A stretch of 64,000 nucleotides of DNA from an uncultured Eubacteriales bacterium (GTDB lineage: Bacteria > Bacillota > Clostridia > Oscillospirales > CAG-382): NCBI GenBank assembly GCA_934444645.1, contig CAKSCV010000006.1:62001-126000 (forward strand), read 5' to 3'. A program made the translations under genes and the position numbers. Under the pieces are notes generated by a model that worked only from the letters and a program-made list of their open reading frames with translations, did not search any database and was not told the origin of the DNA. Below are positions 1-10,200 of this stretch, piece after piece; within the stretch, counting starts at the first letter, position 1; every line of letters begins with the position of its first letter.

Positions 1-415
1 CAATCAATCCCTCGACGCCAAGAGAAAGCAGCTTTGGGTAGTCGAGCGCCATATGGTCGGCTCTGCCGCGTGATTGCGGAATGCCGTCGCGAAGCAGCTC
101 GGTGTAATAGCGGTCCTTTTCGGTTTCATCCTTATTGAAGGCTGCAAAATTCGGCTGCCCGACAATAAGCTCTCCGGCGCAGATGACAGGCTTTGTATTT
201 TCAAGCATATATTTTTCTGCCATAGAGCGGCGAAAAACAACCGTCGGAGCGTCCGCATTCTTTGCCCACCCCTCTGCGTAAAGCAGGCGGGAATGCGAGC
301 ATTTCCATGGTATAAGTGTGCGGTCCAAAACCATCGCCGAGTTTTCGGAATAGTATTTGCGGAGCTTTTTTACACGCTCGGACGGAGCGGTTATTTTTGC
401 AAGTTCCGGTTTCAA
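1..415 (-). CDS. Glycyl radical enzyme (pyruvate formate-lyase family), N-terminal part, cut by window edge
   Basis: An open frame runs leftward off the window with no stop. The translation contains PSERVKKLRKYY, RRSMAEKYMLENT and CAGELIVGQPN, then DHMALDYPKLLSLGVEGLI. This is the arrangement of the N-terminal PFL domain of glycyl radical enzymes, where a 'GELIVG' loop precedes a 'GxxGL' helix. The catalytic Cys and Gly-loop would lie outside the window, so the substrate (diol, choline, hydroxyproline, formate-lyase type) cannot be told. The start is ambiguous. An ATG lies at 428-430, but a GAGGTG ribosome binding site overlaps it and sits 7 nt before a TTG at 413-415, so TTG is preferred. 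The gene is divergent from the araC gene at 557, which suggests but does not prove that the regulator controls it. Confidence 0.75.
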   Translation of the reverse strand, partial: MKPELAKITAPSERVKKLRKYYSENSAMVLDRTLIPWKCSHSRLLYAEGWAKNADAPTVVFRRSMAEKYMLENTKPVICAGELIVGQPNFAAFNKDETEKDRYYTELLRDGIPQSRGRADHMALDYPKLLSLGVEGLI

Positions 416-448
416 AAAGCAACACCTCATATTCGTTTAATTTTATGT

Positions 449-477
449 TTGACATTTGTGAATCCTTGTGCTATACT
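449..477 (+). promoter_or_regulatory. Sigma-A promoter of the araC gene at 557
   Basis: Perfect -35 TTGACA (449-454), 17-bp spacer, -10 TATACT (472-477). Transcription would start near 484, leaving a leader of about 70 nt. It lies between the divergent glycyl radical enzyme gene and araC. Confidence 0.8.
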
Positions 478-556
478 TCTTATACCATATATTCAAAAAC
501 TTAGATATAGTTTTTCTGCACAAAAAGTTGTCAAAAATGAAACTGAGGGATTTAAG

Positions 557-1468
557 ATGCAGATAGTCAAAAAATTTGCTCCCATTGCCGGTCTTTGTGA
601 AGCAACCATGAATTATTCGGCGGTGGAGCACACAAAATCCGACAACAGCGTTCTCCTCTACACCGTACAAAAATTTTCGTTTTTGTTGACCGATGACCTT
701 GCCGGTGTGGTCGGCGACCAAATTTACAACACTGTGCGCGGTGATTTTTTCGTTTTCAGCCCGAATGAAATACATTTCGGACGTTTCCTGCGTGCCGGAA
801 CGCACCGCTATCTCGATTTTTACCTGCCGACCGACTATTTTTCGCACGGTTTTTCATCCGACTGTCTGAATCGTACGGATCTTGCCGGATTATTCCGGCA
901 GTCGGACGGAACAGCGGTAAATCTGGTTCATCCGGAGGAAAACACGCGTGCGGATATTCTCCGCATTACGGAAACACTGGCCGGAATTGCCGTAAAACAT
1001 CCCGATGAAGAAGATCACACGGCAGATCTGCGCATTTTTGCCCTTATGCTTGAGCTTTTTGAACACTGTGCAGCCGCATACCGAGAACAAAGCGCATATC
1101 CGTTTTCTTCACCCGTTCCGTCGGTTGTTTCGAAAACGCTGCGGTTCATCAACGAGAATTATTTCGAAAACATCCGGCTTGAAGCGCTTTCGAAACGCTT
1201 TGGATGCAGTGTGACATATCTTGCCAAATGCTTTCGCAAGCACACCGGAAAGACAGTGCATAAATACTTGACGGAGCGCCGTATTGCGGCGGCAAAGCAT
1301 CTGCTGAATACCGGGTCAACAGTCACGGAGGCTTGCTATGGTGCAGGCTTCGGCAGCTGTTCGGATTTCATCAAGGTGTTCGGGAAAAATGCGGGCATGA
1401 CGCCGGGCGAATACCGAAAAAAGAACCGTGCCGAAAAAATGCCGAATGTGAGCAATGAGCAAATATAA
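557..1468 (+). CDS. AraC-family transcriptional regulator
   Basis: About 303 residues. The N-terminal part (to about 150) is cupin-like, with the GDFFVFSPNEIHFGRF signature of sugar-sensing AraC proteins. The C-terminal part (about 195-295) has the two helix-turn-helix motifs (LEALSKRFGCSVTYLAKCF, then ACYGAGFGSCSDFIKVF) and the family ending GMTPGEYRKK. The frame is open much further upstream, but ATG 557 is chosen because GAGGGA lies just before it and the domain starts there. The last codons, including the stop, fall inside a repeated operator-like box (1449-1489) that precedes the rhamnosidase promoter. Likely targets are the rhamnosidase operon, the similar box at 7110, and possibly the divergent glycyl radical enzyme. 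Confidence 0.88.
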   Translation: MQIVKKFAPIAGLCEATMNYSAVEHTKSDNSVLLYTVQKFSFLLTDDLAGVVGDQIYNTVRGDFFVFSPNEIHFGRFLRAGTHRYLDFYLPTDYFSHGFSSDCLNRTDLAGLFRQSDGTAVNLVHPEENTRADILRITETLAGIAVKHPDEEDHTADLRIFALMLELFEHCAAAYREQSAYPFSSPVPSVVSKTLRFINENYFENIRLEALSKRFGCSVTYLAKCFRKHTGKTVHKYLTERRIAAAKHLLNTGSTVTEACYGAGFGSCSDFIKVFGKNAGMTPGEYRKKNRAEKMPNVSNEQI

Positions 1469-1511
1469 GTGAGCTTTGCGTATTAACTTTCTTTTGTCCA
1501 TACGCTACAAT
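1449..1511 (+). promoter_or_regulatory. Operator-like box plus sigma-A promoter for the rhamnosidase
   Basis: Three direct copies of TGAGC(A/T) begin at 1449, 1456 and 1470, followed by a -35 TTAACT (1483-1488), 17-bp spacer and -10 TACAAT (1506-1511). The box overlaps the araC stop codon. A near-identical copy occurs at 7110-7150 with the same promoter geometry. Direct-repeat sites abutting the -35 are typical for AraC-family activators. Confidence 0.75.
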
Positions 1512-1550
1512 ACTGCTGTAATAGAAAACCGCACCGAAAGGACAAAAACT

Positions 1551-3926
1551 ATGTTTTCCTGCCGATTTATCCAAGCCACACGTGATTTTGCGACCTATGA
1601 AAAGCCGGTCTGTGCGCCGTATTTGCGAAAGGTCTTTACCCTTGACCGTCTTCCCGAAAAAGCCGTTCTCACCCTTACCTCGACCGGCTTCTACCGGCTT
1701 TGGGTCAACGGCAAGGAGCTTACCGCTTCGCGCCTTGCGCCGTGTATCACAAATCCCGATGACATTCTGCTTTACGATACTTACGATGTAACGCCTTTTT
1801 TGACAACGGGACAAAACTGCTTAGCCCTTCTTCTCGGCAACGGCGTTTCCAATGCCATCGGTGGCTTCATTTGGGAGTTTGACAAAGCGGCTTTCCGCTC
1901 GGCTCCGAAGCTTGCTCTTGCCTTTGAAGCCGCGTGCGGCGAACAAAGCCTCCGCTTCGAAGCGGACGAAAGCTTCAAATGCGCCGCTTCGCCGATCTTT
2001 TTTGACGACCTCAGAAGCGGCGAATTCTATGACGCAACCGACGAAATTCCGGATTGGAACAAGCCGGATTTTGACGACAGCGCATGGCAAAACGCCCTCC
2101 TTTGTGAGCCGCCGCGCGGCAAAGCAGTCCAAAACGATACCGAACCGGTGATCATTACCAAAGAGTTAAAGCCGGTTAAAATCTATGAGGGCTATCACAA
2201 AGCACCCGAACGTCCCGGCAAAAAGTGTCCGGACGCCAAAAAGCATTCGCAGACCGCGTTTTATAAGCCGGAAGAAGGCGAAAAAGGCTTTGTGTTCGAA
2301 TTTTCCGAAAACACAGCCTGTGTGCCGCGCCTGCGCATTCGCGGCCGAAAAGGGCAGAGAATCATCCTGCAGGCAGCGGAATACTGTGACAAGGACGGCG
2401 GAATCAACTTTGAAAGCATCGGTATGTTCTATCCGGACGGCTTTTGCCAACGGGATATTTACATCTGTAAAGGCGAGGACGTCGAGGAATACATCCCGTC
2501 ATTCACCTATCACGGCGCACGTTACTTTCTTGTCATCGGTGCGGACAAAGAGCAGATTTCCGAAGACACCGTCACCATGCTTGTGCAGAACAGCGATGTG
2601 CGCGAACGCGGCTGTTTCTCCTGCTCCGATCCGATCGCAAACGCTTTGCAGAAAAGCGCACGTACCGGCGACCTTGCCAATCTTGTGCATATCCCGACCG
2701 ACTGTCCGCACCGCGAAAAAAACGGCTGGACGGGCGACGCGGCGGTATCGGCCGAGCATATGATCCAAAATCTTTCCGTCGAGCGCGTTTGGAAGCATTG
2801 GTTAAAAATGATTTGTGCCGCACAGCGTGCAGACGGCGTTCTGCCCGGCATTGTTCCGACCGCCGGTTACAGCTATACCTGGGGCAATGGACCGTTATGG
2901 GATTCGGTCATCATCGAACTGCCGTATCAAGCCTATATCTACCGCGGCGATCTTTCGCTTTTTCGGGAGGTATCCGACACCGTCCTGCGTTATCTTCACT
3001 ATCTCGCCGGAAAGCGAAATCCGGACGGTTCGCTTGCCTTCGGCCTTGGCGATTGGTGTCATGCATTAAGACAAGGCGGCGGCAACTATCTTTGTCCGCT
3101 TGAGGTTTCGGATACCATCATCGCCGTAAATATCTGCCGAAAAGCGGCGTTCTTATTTGACAAATGCGGCATGAGCGTGCAGCGTGTATTTGCCGAAGCA
3201 CTCGAAAAAGAGCTGCTTCAAACCGTGCGTGAACGGTTTATCGACTATGACACCATGACCATGCGCGGTTCGTGTCAGACAGCGCAGGCTTTAGGGCTGT
3301 ATTACGATATTTTCGAAAAGGGCGAACGGAAAGAAGCCTACCGCCGTTTAGCGGAATTTGTACACATGGAGGATGACCACCTGAACGGCGGTATGTTTGG
3401 TGTACGCATTTTGTTCCGCACGCTTGCCGCTTTCGGCGACGCGGAGCTTGCGTACAAGCTTATCACGCGAACCGATGCGCCGTCGTATGGAATCTGGGTC
3501 AAAGAATTCGGACTTGTTTCGCTGCCCGAAACGTTCCGCACCTGCGTCAACGGCTACGATACATCGCTCAATCACCACTTTTTCGGCGATATTTCCGGCT
3601 TTTTCATGTCACACATAGCCGGGCTTCAAATCAATCCGTATCACGATGATCCGACGGAAGTGCGCATTGCGCCAAACTTTATTTCATCGCTTGACCATGC
3701 GGAAGCTTATTACGACACCGTCGGCGGCCGGATAAAGGTAAAATGGGAACGCGCGGGAGAAGCCGTTGACCTTCGCATTCAAAAAGAAGACGGCGTTCAC
3801 GGTGCGGTCGAGCTGCCACATGGACATGTATTCACACACATAACCGGCGCGGACGACTTAAGCATAAGCGACAGGCGGATATATGAACTGCAAAACGCGG
3901 TCTATACCGTTTGCAAAAAGAAATAG
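1551..3926 (+). CDS. Alpha-L-rhamnosidase (GH78-type)
   Basis: About 791 residues and no signal peptide, so it probably hydrolyses imported rhamnosides in the cytoplasm. The N-terminal beta domain shows FYRLWVNGKEL and YDTYDVTPFL, as in bacterial rhamnosidase N domains. The (alpha/alpha)6 catalytic part has DCPHREKNGWTGD at residues 384-396. D384, E389 and D396 have exactly the spacing of the GH78 acid-site residues of Bacillus RhaB (D567, E572, D579). E660, in SLPETF followed by SLNHHFFGDISGFF, matches the second catalytic Glu. A C-terminal beta-sandwich follows. The start is ATG 1551 with AAAGGAC upstream. It is transcribed from the promoter at 1483-1511, 33 nt ahead of the start, and ends in a bidirectional terminator shared with the convergent GH95 gene. 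Confidence 0.9.
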   Translation: MFSCRFIQATRDFATYEKPVCAPYLRKVFTLDRLPEKAVLTLTSTGFYRLWVNGKELTASRLAPCITNPDDILLYDTYDVTPFLTTGQNCLALLLGNGVSNAIGGFIWEFDKAAFRSAPKLALAFEAACGEQSLRFEADESFKCAASPIFFDDLRSGEFYDATDEIPDWNKPDFDDSAWQNALLCEPPRGKAVQNDTEPVIITKELKPVKIYEGYHKAPERPGKKCPDAKKHSQTAFYKPEEGEKGFVFEFSENTACVPRLRIRGRKGQRIILQAAEYCDKDGGINFESIGMFYPDGFCQRDIYICKGEDVEEYIPSFTYHGARYFLVIGADKEQISEDTVTMLVQNSDVRERGCFSCSDPIANALQKSARTGDLANLVHIPTDCPHREKNGWTGDAAVSAEHMIQNLSVERVWKHWLKMICAAQRADGVLPGIVPTAGYSYTWGNGPLWDSVIIELPYQAYIYRGDLSLFREVSDTVLRYLHYLAGKRNPDGSLAFGLGDWCHALRQGGGNYLCPLEVSDTIIAVNICRKAAFLFDKCGMSVQRVFAEALEKELLQTVRERFIDYDTMTMRGSCQTAQALGLYYDIFEKGERKEAYRRLAEFVHMEDDHLNGGMFGVRILFRTLAAFGDAELAYKLITRTDAPSYGIWVKEFGLVSLPETFRTCVNGYDTSLNHHFFGDISGFFMSHIAGLQINPYHDDPTEVRIAPNFISSLDHAEAYYDTVGGRIKVKWERAGEAVDLRIQKEDGVHGAVELPHGHVFTHITGADDLSISDRRIYELQNAVYTVCKKK

Positions 3927-3928
3927 AC

Positions 3929-3970
3929 AAAAAAACGGACGCTATCGTTTCTGATACCGTCCGTTTTTTG
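3929..3970. terminator. Bidirectional terminator between rhamnosidase and fucosidase genes
   Basis: Hairpin with CGGACG/CGTCCG arms, flanked by an A-tract on the left and a T-tract on the right, so it can end transcription from either side. Genes converge here. Confidence 0.8.
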
Positions 3971-3974
3971 TTGC

Positions 3975-6209
3975 TTATATTTCGTCTGCCGTTCGGAGGT
4001 TTTGCCAAACCACACAGCCGTCTTTCCATTCAAAGTCGAGAATTTTCCCGTCTTTTAAGCGGTATCCCGTGAGTTTTCCGGAATCAAGCTCTTTCGGAAG
4101 TGCCGGCAGAAGCGTTCCGTCCTCCGAAACAAGCATTGCCAATATGCCTGCCGTCACGCCGAAGTTTCCGTCGATCTGAAACGGCGGATGGGCGCAGAGC
4201 AGGTTTTTATACACGCCGCCCCTGCAGCAGACCGTATCCGTTTCGACCGGCGTCAGGAACCGTGCAAGCAGCTGCGACACTTGTTCCCTTTCGCCGAGCG
4301 ATGCCCACAAACACAGCTTCCATGCAAGACTCCAGCCCGTGCCGTCGCCGCCGCGCTCGACAAGGGACGCTTTGCAGGCGTTTGCCGTCTTCGGATCGTT
4401 TTTTACATCGATAATGCCGCCCGGAAACAACGCGTACAGGTGCGACACATGACGGTGATGCAGCTCGGTCGGCGTGTGCGGCTCGTCCCATTCGACAATT
4501 TTCCCGTCCGTGCCGACCGTAACCGGCTTCATGCGCGGCAAAACCGCCCGGATCCGTGCTTCCAGCTCCGTATCGCAGGTATCGATATGCGCTCCTGCCT
4601 CCAAAATATCGCAAAACAGACCGTATACAAGGCTGTCTGTCATGGCACTTGCGCGCGCAACGGCGCATTTTTCGCCGTTTTGGTCGAGAAACGCGTTTTC
4701 CGGCGACGTGGTCGGGCAAACCGAAAGCCGGTCATCCAAACGGCTGCCGCACAGCTCATGTAAATAGAACAGTGCCGCTTGCTTCATGAGCGGATACGCG
4801 TCCTTGGCAAGATATTCCGCATCACCGGTATACACGTAGTACCGATACAGCTCGCGGCACAGCCACGCGCCGCTTGCGTTCCAAAAGCCCCATTCGGCAG
4901 CGGCTGAAGCCGGCAGCGCAAAGCCCCAGACATCGCTGTTATGATGCAGCACAAAGCCGTCGGCATGATAGAGCACACGTGCCGCCTCTTTTCCGGTCAC
5001 GCATCTGTCCCGAACAAAGCGGACAAGCGGTTCAAAGCAATCGAAAAGACCGCAGGAAAGAAGCGGCTGATAGTTCATTTCGGTATTGATGTTTAATGTA
5101 TAGTTGCTGCGCCAGGGCGGTGTTAAGCTTTCGTTCCACAGGCCTTGCAGGTTGGAGGCTTGGGTCCCCTTGCGCGAACAGCTGATGGCGAGGTATTTGC
5201 CATAGTCAAACAAGAGCGCATACAGTCCCGCGTCCGCACGGTTTTCTCCAAATGCCGCCAAGCGTTCATCGGTCGGAAGAAAATCGCGTGAAGAACCGAA
5301 AAACGTGAGCCTTGTGGTGCTAAACAAAGCGCGATAATCGGCGATATGCGCGTCTTTCAGTGTTTCAAAGCCTTTTGAAGCGGCACGGGCAAGCGTTTTC
5401 GAAACGTTGCTGCGGAACGCGTCGGTGTCATCCAGTGCGAACGGCGAAAGAAAATTGGTGTCAGCCGCCAAAAGGAATATTGCTTCCGAAGCCTCCGATA
5501 CCGAAAGCGTGTCCGGGCGGACGTGCAAAACGCCGTCGGTCAAGATGCGCAGCCGCGCATAAAACTGCACGCCCTTTTGATCCGGCTCTTGCGAATAGGC
5601 AAGCGCATAGCCGCACTTGTTTTCGGGCGTTTCATAGGAGAGACCCGGTGCTTCTCCTTGCAGGATCAAGTCGTTTCCGTCCGTGAAAACGCGGCTTTTG
5701 AGCGGCGAATCAATCGATACATCAAACGACAGCGCAGCCTTTGTATCGCACGCAAAGCGAAGGACAAACACGCGGTCGGGATAGGACAGAAATGCCGTTT
5801 TGGTATAAGTCGCGCCACAGCAGTCATAAGAACTTTCAAGCAGCGCGTTTTCAAGGTCTAACGCGCGGACATACGAGCTGACAGCGGCATGTGAGGTATG
5901 TATCAACAGATTGCCGAGCGGCAGATACACCTCGCTCCGGTTGCCCAAAAAATCGGCTGCGGCAAGATAGGCCTTGCGGTATTCCCCATTCAAGGTATAT
6001 TCCTTTGTTTTTTGATAGGCTTCGTAAGCAGCGGGATTCGGGTGCTTGCCTCCGGGAAAGCCCGACCAAAGCGTGTCGAGGTTCAGCGAATAGCGGTCGG
6101 AATCGGTGCCGGAATACGCGGCAGCTCCAAAAAAGCCGTTGCCCAAGGGCAGGATCTCATGAAAGCTCTTGGCAGGTGAAGTGTAAAAAAGGCGGGAGGA
6201 AGAATTCAT
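3975..6209 (-). CDS. Glycoside hydrolase family 95 (alpha-L-fucosidase-type)
   Basis: 744 residues, no signal peptide. The opening FHEILPLGNGFFGA and LDTLWSG is the GH95 N-domain signature. In the (alpha/alpha)6 domain, NINTEMNY (about 372-380) carries the two Asn residues that activate water in the Bifidobacterium 1,2-alpha-fucosidase AfcA. IVEWDEP (about 570) carries the acid Glu, and HRHVSHLYALFPG and FQIDGNFG (about 679) complete the site. Family members remove terminal alpha-1,2-L-fucose, and some act on L-galactose. The start ATG overlaps the stop of the upstream araC gene as ATGA, with AGGAGC ahead, so the two genes form one operon and the regulator probably responds to a fucoside or its sugar. 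Confidence 0.9.
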   Translation of the reverse strand: MNSSSRLFYTSPAKSFHEILPLGNGFFGAAAYSGTDSDRYSLNLDTLWSGFPGGKHPNPAAYEAYQKTKEYTLNGEYRKAYLAAADFLGNRSEVYLPLGNLLIHTSHAAVSSYVRALDLENALLESSYDCCGATYTKTAFLSYPDRVFVLRFACDTKAALSFDVSIDSPLKSRVFTDGNDLILQGEAPGLSYETPENKCGYALAYSQEPDQKGVQFYARLRILTDGVLHVRPDTLSVSEASEAIFLLAADTNFLSPFALDDTDAFRSNVSKTLARAASKGFETLKDAHIADYRALFSTTRLTFFGSSRDFLPTDERLAAFGENRADAGLYALLFDYGKYLAISCSRKGTQASNLQGLWNESLTPPWRSNYTLNINTEMNYQPLLSCGLFDCFEPLVRFVRDRCVTGKEAARVLYHADGFVLHHNSDVWGFALPASAAAEWGFWNASGAWLCRELYRYYVYTGDAEYLAKDAYPLMKQAALFYLHELCGSRLDDRLSVCPTTSPENAFLDQNGEKCAVARASAMTDSLVYGLFCDILEAGAHIDTCDTELEARIRAVLPRMKPVTVGTDGKIVEWDEPHTPTELHHRHVSHLYALFPGGIIDVKNDPKTANACKASLVERGGDGTGWSLAWKLCLWASLGEREQVSQLLARFLTPVETDTVCCRGGVYKNLLCAHPPFQIDGNFGVTAGILAMLVSEDGTLLPALPKELDSGKLTGYRLKDGKILDFEWKDGCVVWQNLRTADEI

Positions 6210-7012
6210 GCTTTGCTCCTATTGTCGGGATAAAACGTTTTCTCTTGAAGGGCCGAAGGATACAGGCCATATGATTTGTAAAACGCGCCGGAAAAAGCGG
6301 CAATGCTTGAAAAGCCGCTGGCTTCGGCGGCTTCTCCGACCGATGCGCCGCCGGCAAGCATACGGATGGCGGCGGAAAAACGATAGTTTTTGATATACTG
6401 ATACGGCGTGATGCCGGTATATTGCTTGAAAACCTTTTGAAAATAATTGGTCGCAAGGTGCGCACGGCTTGCAAGCTGTTCGACGGTGATATTCTCTTTG
6501 AAATGCGCATGGATATAGGCAAGGCTTTCGTTTAACAGCTCGTTGTTTTCGGGAATAACCGAAAATTCGCGGTCTATGAGAGAAATGAGCGTGCGCACGG
6601 CGTTTTCCATGATAACGAGGTCTCCGGTATGGAGCGTTTCATAGGGACCCGGTTTGCAAAGTCCGGCGATTTCGAAGCACAGCGCGGCGCTTTGCGCGAT
6701 TAGCGGATATTTCGTCAAATCGATATCGAGAATACCGCCGAAAAACAGCGGCGGCAGCAGGGAAAAATCGATATAATCATGCGCGATTCGGTCGTCCTTG
6801 CTGTAAAACGGCACAAACTCCATGTTTTGCGGAAACAGATACAGGTGTTCATGATAGATCGGAATTTTATGCGCGCCGTTGGTATAATAGAGCTTGCCGG
6901 AATGATAAATGTGCAGCCGGTTGATGTTCCGATGCTTTTGCGTGTTCCAGGTGCCGTGAATGGTGCAGGAACCGCAGGTGTATAAATAAACATTTTCGAT
7001 AAGAGCAGACAT
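6206..7012 (-). CDS. AraC-family transcriptional regulator
   Basis: 268 residues. It has a cupin-like N-terminal half and C-terminal helix-turn-helix motifs (EQLASRAHLATNYFQKVF, then EAAEASGFSSIAAFSGAF), separated by the usual linker and YQYIKNYR. GAGGG precedes ATG 7012. It is translationally coupled to the GH95 gene by a 4-nt overlap. It lies divergently from the SLH/GH99-like operon. Its own start region follows an extended -10 (TGTTATGAT, complement 7063-7071), and the box at 7110 sits just upstream, so it or the araC at 557 could bind there. Confidence 0.87.
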   Translation of the reverse strand: MSALIENVYLYTCGSCTIHGTWNTQKHRNINRLHIYHSGKLYYTNGAHKIPIYHEHLYLFPQNMEFVPFYSKDDRIAHDYIDFSLLPPLFFGGILDIDLTKYPLIAQSAALCFEIAGLCKPGPYETLHTGDLVIMENAVRTLISLIDREFSVIPENNELLNESLAYIHAHFKENITVEQLASRAHLATNYFQKVFKQYTGITPYQYIKNYRFSAAIRMLAGGASVGEAAEASGFSSIAAFSGAFYKSYGLYPSALQEKTFYPDNRSKA

Positions 7013-7109
7013 ATTACCCTCTTTTCCCGTGTTCCTGCAAGAGGACCTTTTGATTTGAAATCATCATAACACAGAATGGACAAAAATTCCATCCTTCGGT
7101 TCAACAAAG

Positions 7110-7172
7110 TGAGAAATGAACAAATATAAGTGAACTTTGCGTATTAACTTCTTTTTCGTCTTAGGCTACAAT
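7110..7172 (+). promoter_or_regulatory. Second operator-like box plus sigma-A promoter for the SLH/GH99-like operon
   Basis: The copy of the 1449 box: TGAGAA, TGAACA and TGAACT begin at 7110, 7117 and 7131, then TTAACT (7144-7149), 17-bp spacer and TACAAT (7167-7172). Over 41 bp, 38 positions match the first copy, and the three differences all fall within the TGAGC-like units. The leader to the start codon at 7282 is about 100 nt. Confidence 0.75.
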
Positions 7173-7281
7173 AATACCGAGAACACTCTTAAAATACACA
7201 AAACGGACCCAAAAAGAAACCAAAATCTTTGGATAAAGTGTAAAAATACGCTTTGTCCGAAAAAAAGAAAGAAGGAGAAGA

Positions 7282-10200
7282 ATGAAAAAAAGATTCACGC
7301 GGCGCATTCTTTTTGCGGCGCTGCTGGCGGCCGTTCTTGCCGCTTCGGCAAGAGCCGCCCTTGAACGCGTCGAAACGTATCCTGCCGGGCATTTCACGGA
7401 TGTCGCCGAAACAGATTGGTTTGAGGACAGCGTGAAAACGACTTACGAATACGGCGTGATGAACGGCAAAGCGGCTACGCTCTTTGCACCGGCCGACACG
7501 CTTTCGGTTGCCGAGGCTTTGACGCTTTCGGCGCGCATTCATGCGTTGACAAACGAAAAACCGCTTTCCTCGGAAACAAGCGGCGTTTGGTATGAGCCAT
7601 ATATCCGTTACCTGAAAGAAAACGGCTTTTTGCGGGAGAGAAGGTTTGACGACTATGACCGCCCGATCAGACGCTATGAATTTGCCGAAATATTAAGTGC
7701 GGTCTGCGGCAGGCTTCCGGAAATCAACACGCTTGATGCAATTCCGGACGTTTCGAGCGATCTGCCGTATGAAAGTGCCGTTCTTTCACTGTACCGTGCC
7801 GGAATCCTGACCGGCAACGACGAAACAGGAACCTTTGGTGCGAACACCAACCTTTTGCGCAGTGAGATCGCCGCCATGCTTTCACGCGTGATTCTTGCCG
7901 ACAAGCGCGTCGCAAAGACGTATCCGTCGGTGAATGCACAGCTTTCCGCGGCCTATGCGCTCATCGACTGTGTCAACGGAAACGGCCGTAAAGGTCTTTC
8001 CAACGGATGGACCTATGATAACCGGTTTGATCTTATGAACACGACCGGCGCACAGAAGAATTTTCTTCACGACGAGAGCGATACCGCGTTTTATGCCTTA
8101 GCGCGGCGTTTTGAAGCGCAAAAGGACGGGAAGCTGACCTTAGAAGCCCTGCTCGATGTGGCATCCTCGGACGGCGGCGTATATCTCCTCTTTGAAGACG
8201 AGAACGAAAACGCGGCGGTCGGACTTCGCGAAAACGGCGGCTTTTGGGAGTTGTTCGGCGAAAATGCGACGCTTTCGGCTGTTGCCGTGCCAAAGGAAAA
8301 GCGCACGCCGGTCGTGTTTCGCATGACGCTTGATCTTGACCGGAAAAGTGCCTTCTGCACGGTCGATGAGAAAAATGTCGGTACGGTAACACTGCCCGAA
8401 AAGGCACTTGCACGGCTTGTGATCGGGATCACCGACAAAGGCAAAGGCACGGTCAAGCTAAACCATTTGAAGCTTGATAAGAACTATTTGCTTGACGAGC
8501 ATTTCTTTGTGTCCGAAAGCAGTGTCGGGAAAGCACCGATGGGCTGGGACGTCTCCGGCGACTTTACGGTCGAAAAAATCGAAACCGAATTCGGCGCCGA
8601 CGTTTTCAGCTTGCGCGGAAGCAAAGCGACAGCCGAAAAGAAGCTCGACAAAACAAGCGGCCGTCTTGTGCTTGAAACCATGCTGCTTTTACCGGAAAGC
8701 GGTGATGCGGCGGCATTTTCCGTCTGTTCCGAGAAACAAGACGCGATCAAAATCGAATACAAAAACGGCAAAATCACTGTCGGCGATACAGACCTTGGCA
8801 CCTACACGTCCGGCGTTTGGCAGACGTTGGCCGTCAAGGCGGATACGCAGAAAAGCGCGGCGACTATTTATATCAACGGCAAGAAAAAAGCAACAGTTGC
8901 TTGCGGTGCGGCAGATTTCGACGGCATAACGCTTTCGGCTGACGGAGGTGCGGTTTGGTTTGATGATGTCCGCGTTTACGGAAATCCCGAAAAGCCGGCG
9001 GACTATCCGGCAAAGCCGCAAGCTGCGTCCTCCGACAACTACGAGGTCGGCATGAATATGTGCTACTTATGGCGCGATTCCGAATCGCTCGAAGGCTGGG
9101 ATGCGGTCAGTCCGTTTGCGGAATTCGAGCCTTATCTCGGCTATTACGACGACGGTCTTACGGAAACAGCCGACTGGGAATTAAAGCAAATGGCGGAACA
9201 CGGTGTGGACTTCATCAACGTATGCTGGTATGCACCGCAGGAAAAAATGACCGCTCCGATCAAAAAAATGCGCTATTCCCATGCCGCGCTCAACGAAGGC
9301 TACATGAACGCCGAAAACAGCGATTATGTAAAATTCTGCATCATGTGGGAAAACAGCACGCGGTATGTAGGTGCTTCCAACCTTGAAGAATTCAAGGAAT
9401 ACATCTGGAAATACTGGAAAGAGTATTATTTTTCCGATCCGCGCTACGAGACGCTTGACGGAAAAGCACTTCTCACGGTTTGGAGCTTAGACACCTTCCT
9501 CAAAACCTTCGGCGGCTCGGAGGGTGCGGCGCAAGCCGTCGCATTCATGCGCTCCGAGCTTATGCAAATGGGCTACGACGGTCTTGTCTTACTCTTTGCC
9601 ACCACACAGATCGTACCGCAAAGCACCTATGCCGCCATTTCCGCCATCGGTGCGGACGGCACCTACAACTACCATTGGTCAGCCGCCGGCTACAATCCGA
9701 GCGTTCAGATTTCCGGCAACAGCACCAACCTGCAAGCGGCAAGATCCGTATCCTCACACAGCGTTCCGACGGTATCCATCGGCTTTAACGACATCGGCCG
9801 CAACAATTCGCGCGACCCGATCATTTCGGTCTCCGACCACTTAACGGTCTGCGGAGAGATCAAAAAGCTGCTTGCCGATTCCAAAACCGATTCTTGGCGC
9901 GACCGCACCGTCATGATCTCCACCTGGAACGAATATTCCGAGGGCACGTATATTGCGCCGACCGCTTCGACCGGTTTTGATTATCTTGAAAACCTGCGCA
10001 AGGCTTTCACGTCCGACACCTCCGACCACGCGTCGTTGGACGCAAAGCCGACAAACGAGCAGAAAAGCCGCGTTTCGCATTTGTATCCGGAGGGCTTTGC
10101 ACCGCTTCGCCGCTACCAATTTGAAAAGACCGACGCGGAAAAGATTGCCGAGGATACCGAAAGTCTTGTTTCGGTCTTGCGGTTCGATATGGCAAACGAA

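Noticed and set aside
74..556. Long N-terminal extension of the first AraC gene
   Set aside because: It runs through the divergent glycyl radical enzyme gene and the araC promoter, and its sequence has no domain character. ATG 557 with GAGGGA is the natural start.
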